Assembly: GCF_015101885.1 (NCBI RefSeq)
Contig: NZ_CP062941.1
Location: forward strand, 1,550,001-1,614,000
Direction: 5' to 3'
From: Massilia litorea
Lineage (GTDB): Bacteria; Pseudomonadota; Gammaproteobacteria; Burkholderiales; Burkholderiaceae_D
DNA length: 64,000 bases
The notes beneath the pieces were generated by a model that saw only the letters and a list, made by a program, of their open reading frames with translations, was not told the origin of the DNA and made no database searches. Below are positions 47,814-57,524 of the stretch, one piece after another. Position numbers and translations under genes: made by a program. Within the stretch, counting starts at the first letter, position 1, and each line of letters begins with the position of its first letter.

Positions 47814-48677
47814 TCAATCGTAGAGCGATGGTTCGCCCGCTGGGCGGGTTTTGAACCGCTTATGCGTCCAGAAATATTCGGCAGGCGCTTCGCGCACCCG
47901 GTCTTCAATAAAAGCGTTCATGCGGCGCGTCGCGGCGAGCATGTCGTCGCCCGGATAATTCTCCCAGGCCGGATAGAAGCGCACGCGCCAGCCCTGGTAG
48001 TTCGGCAGGTAGGTGGCCACTACCGGGATCACCTTGGCGCCGGTGGTGCCGGCGATCCGGCCGAGCGCCGTCAGGGTGGCTGCCGGTACGCCGAAGAAGG
48101 GCACGAATTCGGCATCCTTTTCTCCGAAATCCATATCCGGCAGCATGAAGTAGGGAAGGCCGTCGCGCAGTGCGCGCAGGATCGGCTTGATGCCCTCTTT
48201 ACGGGTCACCAGCCGTACCGGACCGTAGCGTTCGCGGCCATGGCGCAGCAGCCTGTCGAAGGCGGCGTTCTTTTGCGGCACATACATGCTGCACACCGGG
48301 ATCACGCGCGAGGCGACACCGGCCACGTCGAGGCAAACGAAATGGGGGCACAACAAAATCGTCGGCCCGGCTTCCATCGCCGCCTGCGGCACCGCGCCCT
48401 CGACATGGATGAGTTGGCGCACCCGCGCTTCCGGTGCCCACCACAGGATCGAGCGCTCGAAAATGCTGCGCGCGTAGGCCCTGAAATGCTGGCGCGCCAG
48501 AGCACGCCGTTCGGTTTCCGACAATTCCGGCATGCACAGGCGCAGGTTGGTCAGCGTGATGTGGCGGCGCTTGCCCAGCACCACGAACAGCAGGCTGCCG
48601 ATCGCTTCGCCGAAACGCCCGAGCACGGGCAGTGGCAGCCAATGCAGCAGCCACAGGAAGGCAATCAGGACCCTCAT
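47814..48677 (-). CDS. LpxL/HtrB-family lipid A acyltransferase, copy 2
   Basis: An inner-membrane enzyme that adds a secondary acyl chain to lipid A. The 287-residue product has an N-terminal hydrophobic helix (about 1-33), the HX4D catalytic motif (CPHFVCLDVAG), and a later family segment FMLPDMDFGEKDAEFVPFFG. The C-terminus PAEYFWTHKRFKTRP is typical. Overlap with the upstream paralogue is four bases. Which of the two adds which chain cannot be told. Confidence 0.9.
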   Translation of the reverse strand: MRVLIAFLWLLHWLPLPVLGRFGEAIGSLLFVVLGKRRHITLTNLRLCMPELSETERRALARQHFRAYARSIFERSILWWAPEARVRQLIHVEGAVPQAAMEAGPTILLCPHFVCLDVAGVASRVIPVCSMYVPQKNAAFDRLLRHGRERYGPVRLVTRKEGIKPILRALRDGLPYFMLPDMDFGEKDAEFVPFFGVPAATLTALGRIAGTTGAKVIPVVATYLPNYQGWRVRFYPAWENYPGDDMLAATRRMNAFIEDRVREAPAEYFWTHKRFKTRPAGEPSLYD

Positions 48678-49525
48678 GCCACGGCCTCGGCCTCTGGCGC
48701 GGCCACCCCACCTGGTTGTTTATAACGGTTGTAGCTCCAGAAATACTGACTTGGGCAACGGGCAATCAGGGCTTCCATCGCCCGGTTGATGCTGGCGGCC
48801 TGCTCGGCCGGAGTACCCGTCAGGTCACCCTCGAAGGGGACGAAGCGCACGACATAACCGCGGCCTTTGGAAAGGCGCTCGGCATAGACGAGCAAAATGT
48901 CGGCCTTGCCCAGTTGCGCCAGCTTCGCCGGCAGCGTCATCGTATAGGCAGGGCGTCCGAAGAAGGGCGCCCAGACGCCTTCTCCTTCCTGCGGTACCTG
49001 GTCCGGCAATAAACCGATCGGCTGGCCGCTTTTCAGGGTTTTGGCAAGGATGCGCACGCCCGACAGGTTGGCCGGCGCGAGGTGCAGGTTGTGACGGGCT
49101 CTGGCACCCTCGACCAGCGGTTTCAGCGCGCTTTTCTTCGGTGGGCGGTACATGACGGTGAGCGCCGTGTGCAGCGCGATCTGCTGGGCGGTCATTTCGA
49201 AGCAGCCCAGGTGGGGCGTCAGGAACACGATGCCGCGCCCGGCGTCGAGCACGCGTTGCACCATGTCCCAGTTCTCGACCGTGGCATGGCGCGCAACGCG
49301 CTCCGGCTTGCCGCACCAGACAAAAGCCAGCTCGACGATGGCCTTGCCGGCCTCGGCGACGGCAGCGCGGCGCTGGTCGCTATAGCCGGCCTGGGCCAGG
49401 TTGGCGTCGAGGCGGCGCCGATACGAGGGAGACAACAAATACACCAGCCAGCCCAGCGCCGCGCCCAGGGCGTGGAGCAGAGGTAGCGGAAATACGGATA
49501 AGACTCTGAATAAGATAACTAGCAT
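48674..49525 (-). CDS. LpxL/HtrB-family lipid A acyltransferase, copy 1
   Basis: A 283-residue paralogue of the next gene. The N-terminus is hydrophobic (MLVILFRVLSVFPLPLLHAL), the catalytic motif is HX4E (TPHLGCFEMTAQQ) and the FFGRPAYTMTLPAKLA and QYFWSYNRYK segments are family features. The start at 49525 is chosen by family length; the frame is open far upstream antisense to metK. It is divergent from metK across 186 bases and first in the set acyltransferase-acyltransferase-dapF. Confidence 0.9.
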   Translation of the reverse strand: MLVILFRVLSVFPLPLLHALGAALGWLVYLLSPSYRRRLDANLAQAGYSDQRRAAVAEAGKAIVELAFVWCGKPERVARHATVENWDMVQRVLDAGRGIVFLTPHLGCFEMTAQQIALHTALTVMYRPPKKSALKPLVEGARARHNLHLAPANLSGVRILAKTLKSGQPIGLLPDQVPQEGEGVWAPFFGRPAYTMTLPAKLAQLGKADILLVYAERLSKGRGYVVRFVPFEGDLTGTPAEQAASINRAMEALIARCPSQYFWSYNRYKQPGGVAAPEAEAVA

Positions 49526-49711
49526 ATTGACCAGCGTCGAGGAACAAAGCAGGCCCCTCCGCCAAAAATTTCTTAAAGGAGCGTAAAATACCACTTTACG
49601 CAGGATCCGCCGAGTTAATAGACAACTTGCGAAGCGGAATATAAATGTCGCTAAAGCGTCGCAGGCACAGGTTGCTGCGGCAGTTTTTTGATCACAGTAA
49701 CTGGAGCCTTC

Positions 49712-50878
49712 ATGTCCAACGATTATCTCTTTACTTCCGAATCCGTCTCGGAAGGCCACCCCGACAAAGTCGCCGACCAGATCTCGGACGCGATTCTCGA
49801 CGCCATCCTCGAGCAGGATCCACGCGCCCGCGTCGCCGCCGAAACGCTGTGCAACACCGGCCTGGTGGTACTGGCCGGCGAGATCACGACGCACGCCAAC
49901 GTGGATTATATCGGCGTTGCGCGCAACACCATCAAGCGCATCGGTTACGACAACACCGATTTCGGCATCGACTATAAAGGTTGCGCCGTCATGGTCTGCT
50001 ACGACAAGCAGTCGCCGGATATCGCGCAAGGCGTCGACGAAGGCGCCGGCATCGACCTCGACCAGGGCGCGGGCGACCAGGGCTTGATGTTCGGCTATGC
50101 CTGCGACGAAACGCCGGAGCTGATGCCTGCCGCTATCTATTACGCACACCGCCTGGTCGAGCGCCAGTCGCAGCTGCGCAAGGACGGCCGCCTGCCTTGG
50201 CTGCGTCCGGACGCCAAGTCCCAGGTGACCCTGCGCTACGTCAACGGCCGCCCGGTAGCGGTCGACACCGTCGTGCTCTCGACCCAGCATCACCCGGACG
50301 TCTCCCACTCGCAGATCGAGGAAGCGGTGATCGAGGAAATCATCAAGCCGACCCTGCCGCGCGAATGGCTCGAGAACACGAAATATCTGGTCAACCCGAC
50401 CGGGCGCTTCGTCATCGGCGGTCCGCAGGGCGACTGTGGCCTGACCGGCCGCAAGATCATCGTCGACACCTACGGCGGCGCAGCCCCGCACGGCGGCGGC
50501 GCCTTCTCGGGCAAGGATCCAACCAAGGTCGACCGTTCGGCCGCCTACGCCGCCCGTTATGTGGCGAAGAACGTCGTCGCCGCCGGCCTGGCGCGCCAGT
50601 GCCAGGTGCAGGTCAGCTACGCCATCGGCGTCGCGCGCCCGATCAACATCACGGTCTACACCGAGGGCACCGGCGTCATCCCCGACGAGAAGATCGCCCA
50701 GCTGGTGATGGAACATTTCGATTTGCGCCCGAAAGGCATCGTGCAAATGCTCGACCTGCTGCGTCCGATCTACGCCAAGACGGCTGCCTACGGCCACTTC
50801 GGCCGCGAAGAGCCGGAATTTACGTGGGAGCGCACCGACAAGGCCGCGCTGCTGCGCGCCGAAGCGGGATTGGCGTAG
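49712..50878 (+). CDS. metK: S-adenosylmethionine synthetase
   Basis: Makes S-adenosylmethionine from ATP and methionine. The 388-residue product starts [20 protein letters not shown] with the ATP-binding histidine, and has [16 protein letters not shown] and [19 protein letters not shown], the two PROSITE-type signatures. The start at 49712 is the family start. With ahcY and metF following, the region holds the activated methyl cycle. Confidence 0.98.
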   Translation: MSNDYLFTSESVSEGHPDKVADQISDAILDAILEQDPRARVAAETLCNTGLVVLAGEITTHANVDYIGVARNTIKRIGYDNTDFGIDYKGCAVMVCYDKQSPDIAQGVDEGAGIDLDQGAGDQGLMFGYACDETPELMPAAIYYAHRLVERQSQLRKDGRLPWLRPDAKSQVTLRYVNGRPVAVDTVVLSTQHHPDVSHSQIEEAVIEEIIKPTLPREWLENTKYLVNPTGRFVIGGPQGDCGLTGRKIIVDTYGGAAPHGGGAFSGKDPTKVDRSAAYAARYVAKNVVAAGLARQCQVQVSYAIGVARPINITVYTEGTGVIPDEKIAQLVMEHFDLRPKGIVQMLDLLRPIYAKTAAYGHFGREEPEFTWERTDKAALLRAEAGLA

Positions 50879-50927
50879 ATGTACCGATGACGCTCCAGCC
50901 CCCTGCGGCTGGGGCGTAACGTAGGGT

Positions 50928-51050
50928 GGGCTCTCGAGCCCACGCGTTCGTGCCGATGCGTACCGCACTGTCACCGCAGAGCGAAAACGTCGCGTGCCGG
51001 TATGAATTGGCGCGACAATTCAAGCGCCGCACGCGTGGGCTCGAGAGCCC
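50928..51050. repeat. Pair of perfect 20-base inverted repeats, 83 bases apart
   Basis: The arm at 50928-50947 and the arm at 51031-51050 are exact reverse complements; each arm also contains an internal palindrome around CTCGAG (GGGCTC...GAGCCC). This two-arm layout resembles a REP/BIME or a small MITE. No transposase is nearby, and no target-site duplication is obvious. Confidence 0.65.
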
Positions 51051-51060
51051 GCTGAAACCG

Positions 51061-51085
51061 TCATGGCGGCCCTTGGCCGCCATGA
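51061..51085. repeat. Perfect 11-base-stem hairpin
   Basis: TCATGGCGGCC (51061-51071) pairs with GGCCGCCATGA (51075-51085) over a three-base loop. It is a strong structure downstream of metK with no T tract. Confidence 0.6.
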
Positions 51086-51112
51086 CCCCTACGGTAGACC
51101 CCCATCTCGACA

Positions 51113-51143
51113 GGGCAATTTGTTGCAACCGCACAAATTGCCC
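51113..51143. repeat. Perfect 11-base-stem hairpin upstream of the ahcY promoter
   Basis: GGGCAATTTGT (51113-51123) pairs with ACAAATTGCCC (51133-51143) over a nine-base loop. It is about 20 bases upstream of the putative -35 of ahcY, so it could be a protein-binding site as well as an RNA structure. Confidence 0.5.
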
Positions 51144-51162
51144 CAGCAGCAGCTCCATCGCC

Positions 51163-51191
51163 CTGCCGCCGTCGTCCAGACGTGCTAAACT
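51163..51191 (+). promoter_or_regulatory. Putative extended -10 promoter of ahcY
   Basis: TGCTAAACT (51183-51191) fits an extended -10, and CTGCCG at 51163-51168 is a weak -35 at 17-base spacing. Transcription would start at about 51198, exactly where the SAH riboswitch begins, which supports the call. Confidence 0.5.
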
Positions 51192-51197
51192 ACCCCG

Positions 51198-51264
51198 TTC
51201 CGAGGAGCGTTGCGACGAAAAGATTCCTTTTCGCCAGGCTCGGATCATCAACACTGCGCTCACG
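51198..51264 (+). promoter_or_regulatory. S-adenosylhomocysteine (SAH) riboswitch
   Basis: The conserved SAH-riboswitch core is readable: CCGAGGAGCGTTGCGAC at 51200-51216, a variable stem (about 51217-51233), CCAGGCTCGG at 51234-51243, and TGCGCTCAC near 51255-51263. CCGAG pairs with CTCGG to form P1, and GAGCG pairs with CGCTC as the pseudoknot. It ends about 20 bases before the ahcY ribosome site. The known action of this class is to turn on ahcY when SAH, the enzyme's toxic substrate, builds up. A T-rich stretch follows (51267-51275). Confidence 0.92.
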
Positions 51265-51294
51265 TTACTTTTTTCTAACTGAAAGGAGGGCGTG

Positions 51295-52722
<1,428 letters not shown>

Positions 52723-52754
52723 TCGGCGCTGGCCGAACTAGCGATGGTGAGACC

Positions 52755-52780
52755 CCTACGGACGCAGGCGCGTCCGTAGG
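52755..52780 (+). terminator. Hairpin downstream of ahcY
   Basis: CCTACGGACG (52755-52764) pairs with CGTCCGTAGG (52771-52780) over six bases. There is no T tract, so it may slow transcription into the next gene rather than end it. Confidence 0.45.
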
Positions 52781-52816
52781 TGCCCATAACAAGAAAACGC
52801 CCGACGAAAGCTGAAC

Positions 52817-53170
52817 ATGCGCCTGCTCCTGACCTGGCTGATCAATGCCGCCGCCTTGATGGCCCTGCCTTACCTCATGCATTCCGTGTCCGTCAGCAAT
52901 GTCGGCACCGCCCTGATCGCCGCCCTCGTGCTGGGCCTGGTCAATACCCTGATCCGGCCCGTGCTGGTGTTGCTGACCTTGCCCGTCACGCTGCTGTCGA
53001 TGGGCCTGTTTATCCTGGTCATCAATGCCGTGCTGTTCTGGCTGGTGTCGCATTGGGTCGAGGGCTTCGAGGTGGCGGGATTCTGGTCGGCCTTCCTGGC
53101 AGCGATCCTGTACAGCGTGATTTCGTGGGCGCTTTCTACCTTGCTCCTGAATAAAGATGGAAACCCCTAA
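52817..53170 (+). CDS. Small membrane protein, 'phage holin family 4' (PF04020)
   Basis: A 117-residue protein with four transmembrane helices (about 4-22, 29-50, 55-77 and 88-110). The TALIAALVLGLVNTLIRPVL motif and a late FWSAFLAAILYSVISWALS are typical of the PF04020 family (YvlD-like), which despite its database name is a normal chromosomal protein of unknown function. Its 3' end overlaps the start of metF by 14 bases, so it sits inside the ahcY-metF transcript. Confidence 0.9.
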   Translation: MRLLLTWLINAAALMALPYLMHSVSVSNVGTALIAALVLGLVNTLIRPVLVLLTLPVTLLSMGLFILVINAVLFWLVSHWVEGFEVAGFWSAFLAAILYSVISWALSTLLLNKDGNP

Positions 53171-53984
53171 TTTCAGCATCGAGTTTTTCCCGCCCAAGAC
53201 GCCCGAGGGCGCGGAAAAACTGCGCGTCACGCGCCGCAAACTCGCCGAACTGAACCCGAAGTATTTTTCGGTCACGTTTGGTGCAGGCGGCTCCACTCAG
53301 CAGGGCACCCTCGACACCGTGCTCGACATCATGGCGGACGGTCACCTGGCCGCACCGCACCTGTCGTGCATCGGCGCCACCCGCGAATCGATCCGCGCCA
53401 TCCTGCAGCAGTTCCAGGACAAGGGCATCCGCCGCCTGGTCGCGCTGCGCGGCGATTTACCCAGCGGGTATGGCGGCGCGGGCGAACTGCGCTATGCAAA
53501 TGAACTCGTCGAGTTCATCCGGGCCGAGACCGGCGACTGGTTCCATATCGAGGTCGCAGCCTACCCGGAAGTGCATCCGCAAGCCCGTTCGCCGCAGGAC
53601 GACCTGCTTGCGTTCGAGCGCAAGATCAAGGCCGGGGCGAATGCCGCGATCACCCAGTATTTCTACAATGCCGACGCCTACTTTCAATTCGTCGACAATG
53701 CACAAAGACTGGGCATCGCCGTGCCGATCGTGGCCGGCATCATGCCGATCACGAACTACACGCAGTTGATGCGCTTTTCGGATATGTGCGGCGCCGAGAT
53801 CCCGCGCTGGGTGCGCCTGAAACTGGCCAGTTTCGGCGACGACAGCGCTTCCATCAAAGCCTTCGGTCTCGACGTGGTGACGAGCCTGTGCGAGCGCCTG
53901 CTGGCAGGCGGCGCGCCCGGCCTGCACTTCTACAGCATGAACCAGGCAGTGGCGACCACCGCCATCTGGCAGCGCCTGGTGTAA
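53157..53984 (+). CDS. metF: 5,10-methylenetetrahydrofolate reductase
   Basis: A flavoprotein making 5-methyltetrahydrofolate for methionine synthesis. The 275-residue product begins NFSIEFFPPKTPEGAEKL with the catalytic glutamate, and has VTFGAGGST, LRGDLPSGYG, the TQYFYNADAYFQF FAD-binding stretch and GIMPITNYTQLMRFSDMCGA. It overlaps the small membrane gene by 14 bases. The last 24 codons are present again, nearly unchanged, at 57722-57796. Confidence 0.97.
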   Translation: METPNFSIEFFPPKTPEGAEKLRVTRRKLAELNPKYFSVTFGAGGSTQQGTLDTVLDIMADGHLAAPHLSCIGATRESIRAILQQFQDKGIRRLVALRGDLPSGYGGAGELRYANELVEFIRAETGDWFHIEVAAYPEVHPQARSPQDDLLAFERKIKAGANAAITQYFYNADAYFQFVDNAQRLGIAVPIVAGIMPITNYTQLMRFSDMCGAEIPRWVRLKLASFGDDSASIKAFGLDVVTSLCERLLAGGAPGLHFYSMNQAVATTAIWQRLV

Positions 53985-53998
53985 CGGTAACGGGTCCA

Positions 53999-54024
53999 CT
54001 CCGATCACCCAAAGGTGATCGGAG
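53999..54024. terminator. Hairpin between convergent metF and barrel gene 1
   Basis: CTCCGATCACC (53999-54009) pairs with GGTGATCGGAG (54014-54024) over a four-base loop. It lies between the stops of two convergent genes. It lacks a T tract. A diverged equivalent occurs in unit 2 (57831-57855). Confidence 0.55.
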
Positions 54025-54032
54025 CCGGCACC

Positions 54033-55130
54033 TTAAAAGTCCACGTGGTAATGCAACTGGAGCGAGCGCGTCTTCGCCTCGTCCAGCTTGAGTGCGTCGG
54101 ACTGCAGCATCAAACTGAAATTGCCGGCTTCGAGGCCGATGCCGACACTGTCGAAACGTGTTTCCACGTTTGCGTGCAGTGTCAGCCAACCGACCCGGCG
54201 CGACAGCGAGAAGGTTGGTATTGTTTCGCCTGCGTAGCGTGCGACCTGCACGCCCGCACCCCAGTCCCCATTTCGATAGTCGAGCGCGGCCGCGGTGTAG
54301 CGCGGAATTCTGAAGTCGCGCTCCACCTGGCGTTTGCGGCCGCTGAGCATGGGCTCGAAGTTGACGTAACCATTCTCGGCGTAGGACGTGACGTCGGAGC
54401 TGAGCGTCTCGGTATGGAGCGGCAGGTTTTTCCAGCGCAGGCGGCTGGCGAGGTCGTCGGCCCGCAGGCGCAGCGTCCAGGCATCCGACAGCGGCAGCGT
54501 GGCCGCCAGCGACAGGCCGGCGCCCGAGGCGCTCGGCGCGTCTCCCATGAACGGGTATGTCATGCGGCTGTTGGCGTCGGTGTGGCTGACGGCGAAACCG
54601 TAGGTTTCAGCGCGCGGATAGGTCAGCACGCCGTCGACGCTGCGCTCGCGCAGCCGCTGCCTGCCGTACACCGCGCCGCTGATCTCGATGGTACTGGAGC
54701 GCCCGCCGATGCGCGGCCCGTCGAACGTGTACCCGGCCCGCAAGCCCAAGGCCTGCCAGGAAAAATACTGTCCCTGCAGCGCCAAGCTGGCGGGCGGCGC
54801 CGGCTTGCGCTTCTGCTGATACAGATAAAGCGCGTCGAGGCTCTCGCGGTTCGTCGTGAGCAAGGCCTCCTGACGTAGCTCGAGGCCGAGGCGCCAGCCG
54901 TTTCTTTCGACGCCGGCGGCGGCCCGGCTGCGCATCAGGGCCGTATTGCGTCCGGCACGCGGCGCATACGTGGTCCACTGGCCGTCGAGCTGGCTGATCG
55001 GCACCGCATCGCTGGCTTGCCAGGCGGAGAGATCGGAATAAACGGTCCAGCCGTCCGGAGCCGGCGCCGCCGTCGTTTGGGCGCAGGCTGCGCCGCAGGC
55101 GAGCGCGCCCGTTAACAAAATTGATCGCAT
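54033..55130 (-). CDS. Predicted outer-membrane beta-barrel protein, copy 1
   Basis: A 365-residue protein of no family I recognise. Residues 1-17 are a signal peptide (LLTGALACGAACA, then QTT). The rest is an alternating hydrophobic/polar pattern of amphipathic strands with Tyr/Trp/Arg girdles, ending Leu-His-Tyr-His-Val-Asp-Phe, the terminal phenylalanine used by BAM. About 14-16 strands seem likely. It aligns without gaps, with most positions identical, to the copy at 57860-58957. It lies 60 bases downstream of a lipoprotein gene, behind an intrinsic terminator, and has no visible Shine-Dalgarno. A lipoprotein export or display partner is a possible role (inference). Confidence 0.75.
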   Translation of the reverse strand: MRSILLTGALACGAACAQTTAAPAPDGWTVYSDLSAWQASDAVPISQLDGQWTTYAPRAGRNTALMRSRAAAGVERNGWRLGLELRQEALLTTNRESLDALYLYQQKRKPAPPASLALQGQYFSWQALGLRAGYTFDGPRIGGRSSTIEISGAVYGRQRLRERSVDGVLTYPRAETYGFAVSHTDANSRMTYPFMGDAPSASGAGLSLAATLPLSDAWTLRLRADDLASRLRWKNLPLHTETLSSDVTSYAENGYVNFEPMLSGRKRQVERDFRIPRYTAAALDYRNGDWGAGVQVARYAGETIPTFSLSRRVGWLTLHANVETRFDSVGIGLEAGNFSLMLQSDALKLDEAKTRSLQLHYHVDF

Positions 55131-55140
55131 AGCAGGTGTG

Positions 55141-55168
55141 ATAAAAGCCTGGCGCAGTGCGCCAGGCT
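55141..55168 (-). terminator. Intrinsic terminator between lipoprotein 1 and barrel gene 1
   Basis: AGCCTGGCGC (55159-55168 on the minus strand, 55146-55155 as its partner) forms a ten-base stem over a three-base loop, followed on the minus strand by TTTTAT. It lies 10 bases before the barrel gene start, so the barrel is expressed only by read-through or from a hidden promoter. Confidence 0.75.
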
Positions 55169-55190
55169 CGAGGAACGAAGTTCGTTCGGA

Positions 55191-57524
55191 TTATTTCAAT
55201 GACTCAATGCTGCCATCGCTGTAGGTGATGATGCCCTTGTGCAGATCCAGCTCGGCCGTGACGGCGCCGTCCTTGGTCACCTGTACCGGCGTCGCGGTGC
55301 TGGTGAACGAGAATGCGACACCGTCCGCACTCGATACCTTCACCAGCGGATTGCGTTCGCCAACCTTGGCAGTCACGCTCGCATTAATCACCGACGTGTC
55401 GTCACGGTACTGGGCGCTGATGTTGGCGCTTTTCATGCCGGTGCGGGTGGCGCCGAGCGCCAGGCTCAACAGAGGACGGTTCGGTACCGACAGCGAGCCG
55501 CCGATTTCCACGGTGTCGGCGACGAAGTTCGTATCCGACTCGGCAGCGGTGGCGTCGAAATTCTCGTAGCCGTTGCGGGCGATGGCGACCTTGCCACTGA
55601 AGACAGTCGCGTCCTTGTGCTTGAGCGAACCTTCGAACCCCAGCCTGGTTGGCATGTGGGCCGTCTGGCTCTTGTCCTGCTTGTCGTCCGATACGCGCAG
55701 GGTGCCGTTGACCGTGGTGCTGCCCATGCTGCCGTGCAGCGTCACCTGAAGCTCGGTGGCGGCATTCGCCCCGACCTCGCTGCCCGCCACCGCCATGCGC
55801 AGGAACGATGTGCTGGCGATCTCGACTTGGCCGGAAGCTTGTCCTGCGGTGGCCGCGGTGCCTCCGGCGGTGGCGGTAAAGACGCCGCCAAACTGGTACA
55901 GGGCGATGCCGTTTGCTTCCTCGGTGCGCGCGGCTTTGAGCGACCAGTCTTCGTAATCGCTCTGGAACACGCCATCGCTGTTGAGCCGGCCCGGCATGCG
56001 ACCCTTGACCGCAAGCTGCGTGATCGTGTTTCCGCTGCGGGTCAAGGTCATCTCGCCCGAGAACGCCTCGCCAAGTGGCTGGGCTGGCGGCATGCTGGTC
56101 ACGGAGCCACGATAATCGTGCGTGACGGCGCGCTTGGCAAACGAGGCCGTATAGGTAAAGTCGCCCGGACTGCCTTCCTTCGGCTGGAATGTCAACGTGC
56201 GTGTCGCGTTGACGTTCGTGTAGCTGACATTGTCGTAGGTCGATTCGGGCAGATAGCCAATCTGGACAACGGTGCAGCTCATGCTGAGCGGGCTCTTCAC
56301 GATCACACAGTTGCCGTTGCCTTCGTTTACAGCGAAGTAGTTAGGCTGAGCAGGCTGCGATTCCGTTTCGTGGAGCTGATGGTTCCAAACCTGGAAGGTC
56401 TCCGCGGTGCTGGTACCGGCGCGATAGCGGTCGAACTGTGTCAGCGCATTCACTGCGAGCGATGTGAAGCGGCCGACGTCGTTGGCGAGCGGGGCAACGT
56501 TACCGATCAGGTCGGCCTTGATGCCATCGATGGTCACGCGGAATGCGTCGCCCTGGTCGAGTGCGCGCAGGTTGGTGCGCAGGCTGGCGAACAGTGCCTT
56601 GGTTGCCGCAAGTGGCGGCAGCGCCGGTACTGCCGGGGTTGGCGTCGTTCCCGAAGGACTGAGCACAGGAATGCCGACGACCGTGTCCTTGCCGGTACGG
56701 TTGATCTTCTTGTCCTGGGCCACGGCCTGGACCGCGTCGCGGAACTGCGCCAGGCGGTTCTGCTCGAGCGATGGCTGGCCATCGGTGAGCTTGACCGAGG
56801 AGGCCAGCTTGGTGACCACGCAGGCAATGCGCTCGCCAGGTGTGCTTTGGCCGCAGTCGGCGCTGGCGGTGCTGCCCATCTTCGAGATCGCGGCCAGGGC
56901 CAGGCTCTGGTTCTTTTCGTCCTCGCTCGCCGTGGCGGCGGCGGCGCTGTTCGAATTGACCGGTTTGACGGTCTCGGGATCGAAGCCGAGCAAGGTACGC
57001 ACGCTGCTCTTGGCCTGGGCGACAGCCTGCTGCGGCAGCTTGCCATCGGACGTTTCCGCCGTACGGGCCACCATTTCGGTCAGCGGCGAGACCGTGCCTT
57101 CATAGGTACCGGCGGCATTGCTGGCCAGCGTCACGACGCTGCGCAGCTTCATGCCTTCGGGCAGGGCGATATCGGTGCCGGTCGCTTCGTCGGCCATCAC
57201 GGCGCCAGGGGCCGCGCTCACCTCGACCACGAAGTTCTGCACCGAAGCAGCAATCTGCAGCTTGTAGGTGCCGTCGGTGCCGGTGGTAGCGGTGGCCAGC
57301 GCGGCAGCGCCGCGTGTGCCTTGCGCGTCGAGCGCGTAGACGCTGATCCTGGCGCCCTTGATCAGGCCCTTGGCCGCGGTTCCCTGCACCGTACGTTCCG
57401 GGCTTGGGGTGGCGACCGGAGCGCCCGAGGCGGGCGCGCCAGCGCCGCCACCGCCGCAGCCGGCCAATGCCAGCGCAAGTGCGATGACGCCAGTTTTTAC
57501 TACCGTTCCAGTCATACTATGCAT
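55191..57524 (-). CDS. Large outer-membrane lipoprotein, copy 1
   Basis: A 777-residue lipoprotein: the signal ends in lipobox Leu-Ala-Gly-Cys23 with Gly at +2, so it should go to the outer membrane. A Gly/Pro/Ser linker leads to a carboxypeptidase-regulatory-like beta domain (about 44-95, GLIKGARISVYALDAQG). A helical segment (about 100-290) holds a cysteine pair (ADCGQS...RIAC). The C-terminal half (about 370-777) is beta-rich with another cysteine pair (CVIVKSPLSMSC). The ATG at 57524 has CAGGAAAA upstream; an ATG at 57515 lacks one. I cannot name a function; a surface adhesin or substrate-binding partner of the barrel is possible. Confidence 0.75.
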   Translation of the reverse strand: MHSMTGTVVKTGVIALALALAGCGGGGAGAPASGAPVATPSPERTVQGTAAKGLIKGARISVYALDAQGTRGAAALATATTGTDGTYKLQIAASVQNFVVEVSAAPGAVMADEATGTDIALPEGMKLRSVVTLASNAAGTYEGTVSPLTEMVARTAETSDGKLPQQAVAQAKSSVRTLLGFDPETVKPVNSNSAAAATASEDEKNQSLALAAISKMGSTASADCGQSTPGERIACVVTKLASSVKLTDGQPSLEQNRLAQFRDAVQAVAQDKKINRTGKDTVVGIPVLSPSGTTPTPAVPALPPLAATKALFASLRTNLRALDQGDAFRVTIDGIKADLIGNVAPLANDVGRFTSLAVNALTQFDRYRAGTSTAETFQVWNHQLHETESQPAQPNYFAVNEGNGNCVIVKSPLSMSCTVVQIGYLPESTYDNVSYTNVNATRTLTFQPKEGSPGDFTYTASFAKRAVTHDYRGSVTSMPPAQPLGEAFSGEMTLTRSGNTITQLAVKGRMPGRLNSDGVFQSDYEDWSLKAARTEEANGIALYQFGGVFTATAGGTAATAGQASGQVEIASTSFLRMAVAGSEVGANAATELQVTLHGSMGSTTVNGTLRVSDDKQDKSQTAHMPTRLGFEGSLKHKDATVFSGKVAIARNGYENFDATAAESDTNFVADTVEIGGSLSVPNRPLLSLALGATRTGMKSANISAQYRDDTSVINASVTAKVGERNPLVKVSSADGVAFSFTSTATPVQVTKDGAVTAELDLHKGIITYSDGSIESLK

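Larger units (their letters stand above)
50879..51162. other. Hairpin-rich intergenic region between metK and the ahcY promoter
   Basis: No gene is supported in this stretch. It holds a CCAGCC/GGCTGG hairpin just after metK, a pair of 20-base inverted repeats, a 25-base hairpin and a 31-base hairpin (each listed separately). None has a T tract. The structures may terminate metK transcription or be REP-like insertions. Confidence 0.5.

Noticed and set aside
49580..49602. Hairpin upstream of metK (GCGTAAA/TTTACGC) as a SAM riboswitch
   Set aside because: It is only a seven-base stem. None of the SAM-I, SAM-II or SAM-IV core motifs can be recognised around it.
52817..53170. 'Phage holin' label as a sign of prophage
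   Set aside because: The PF04020 family is common in chromosomes, and here the gene overlaps metF in a methyl-cycle cluster with no other phage gene nearby.
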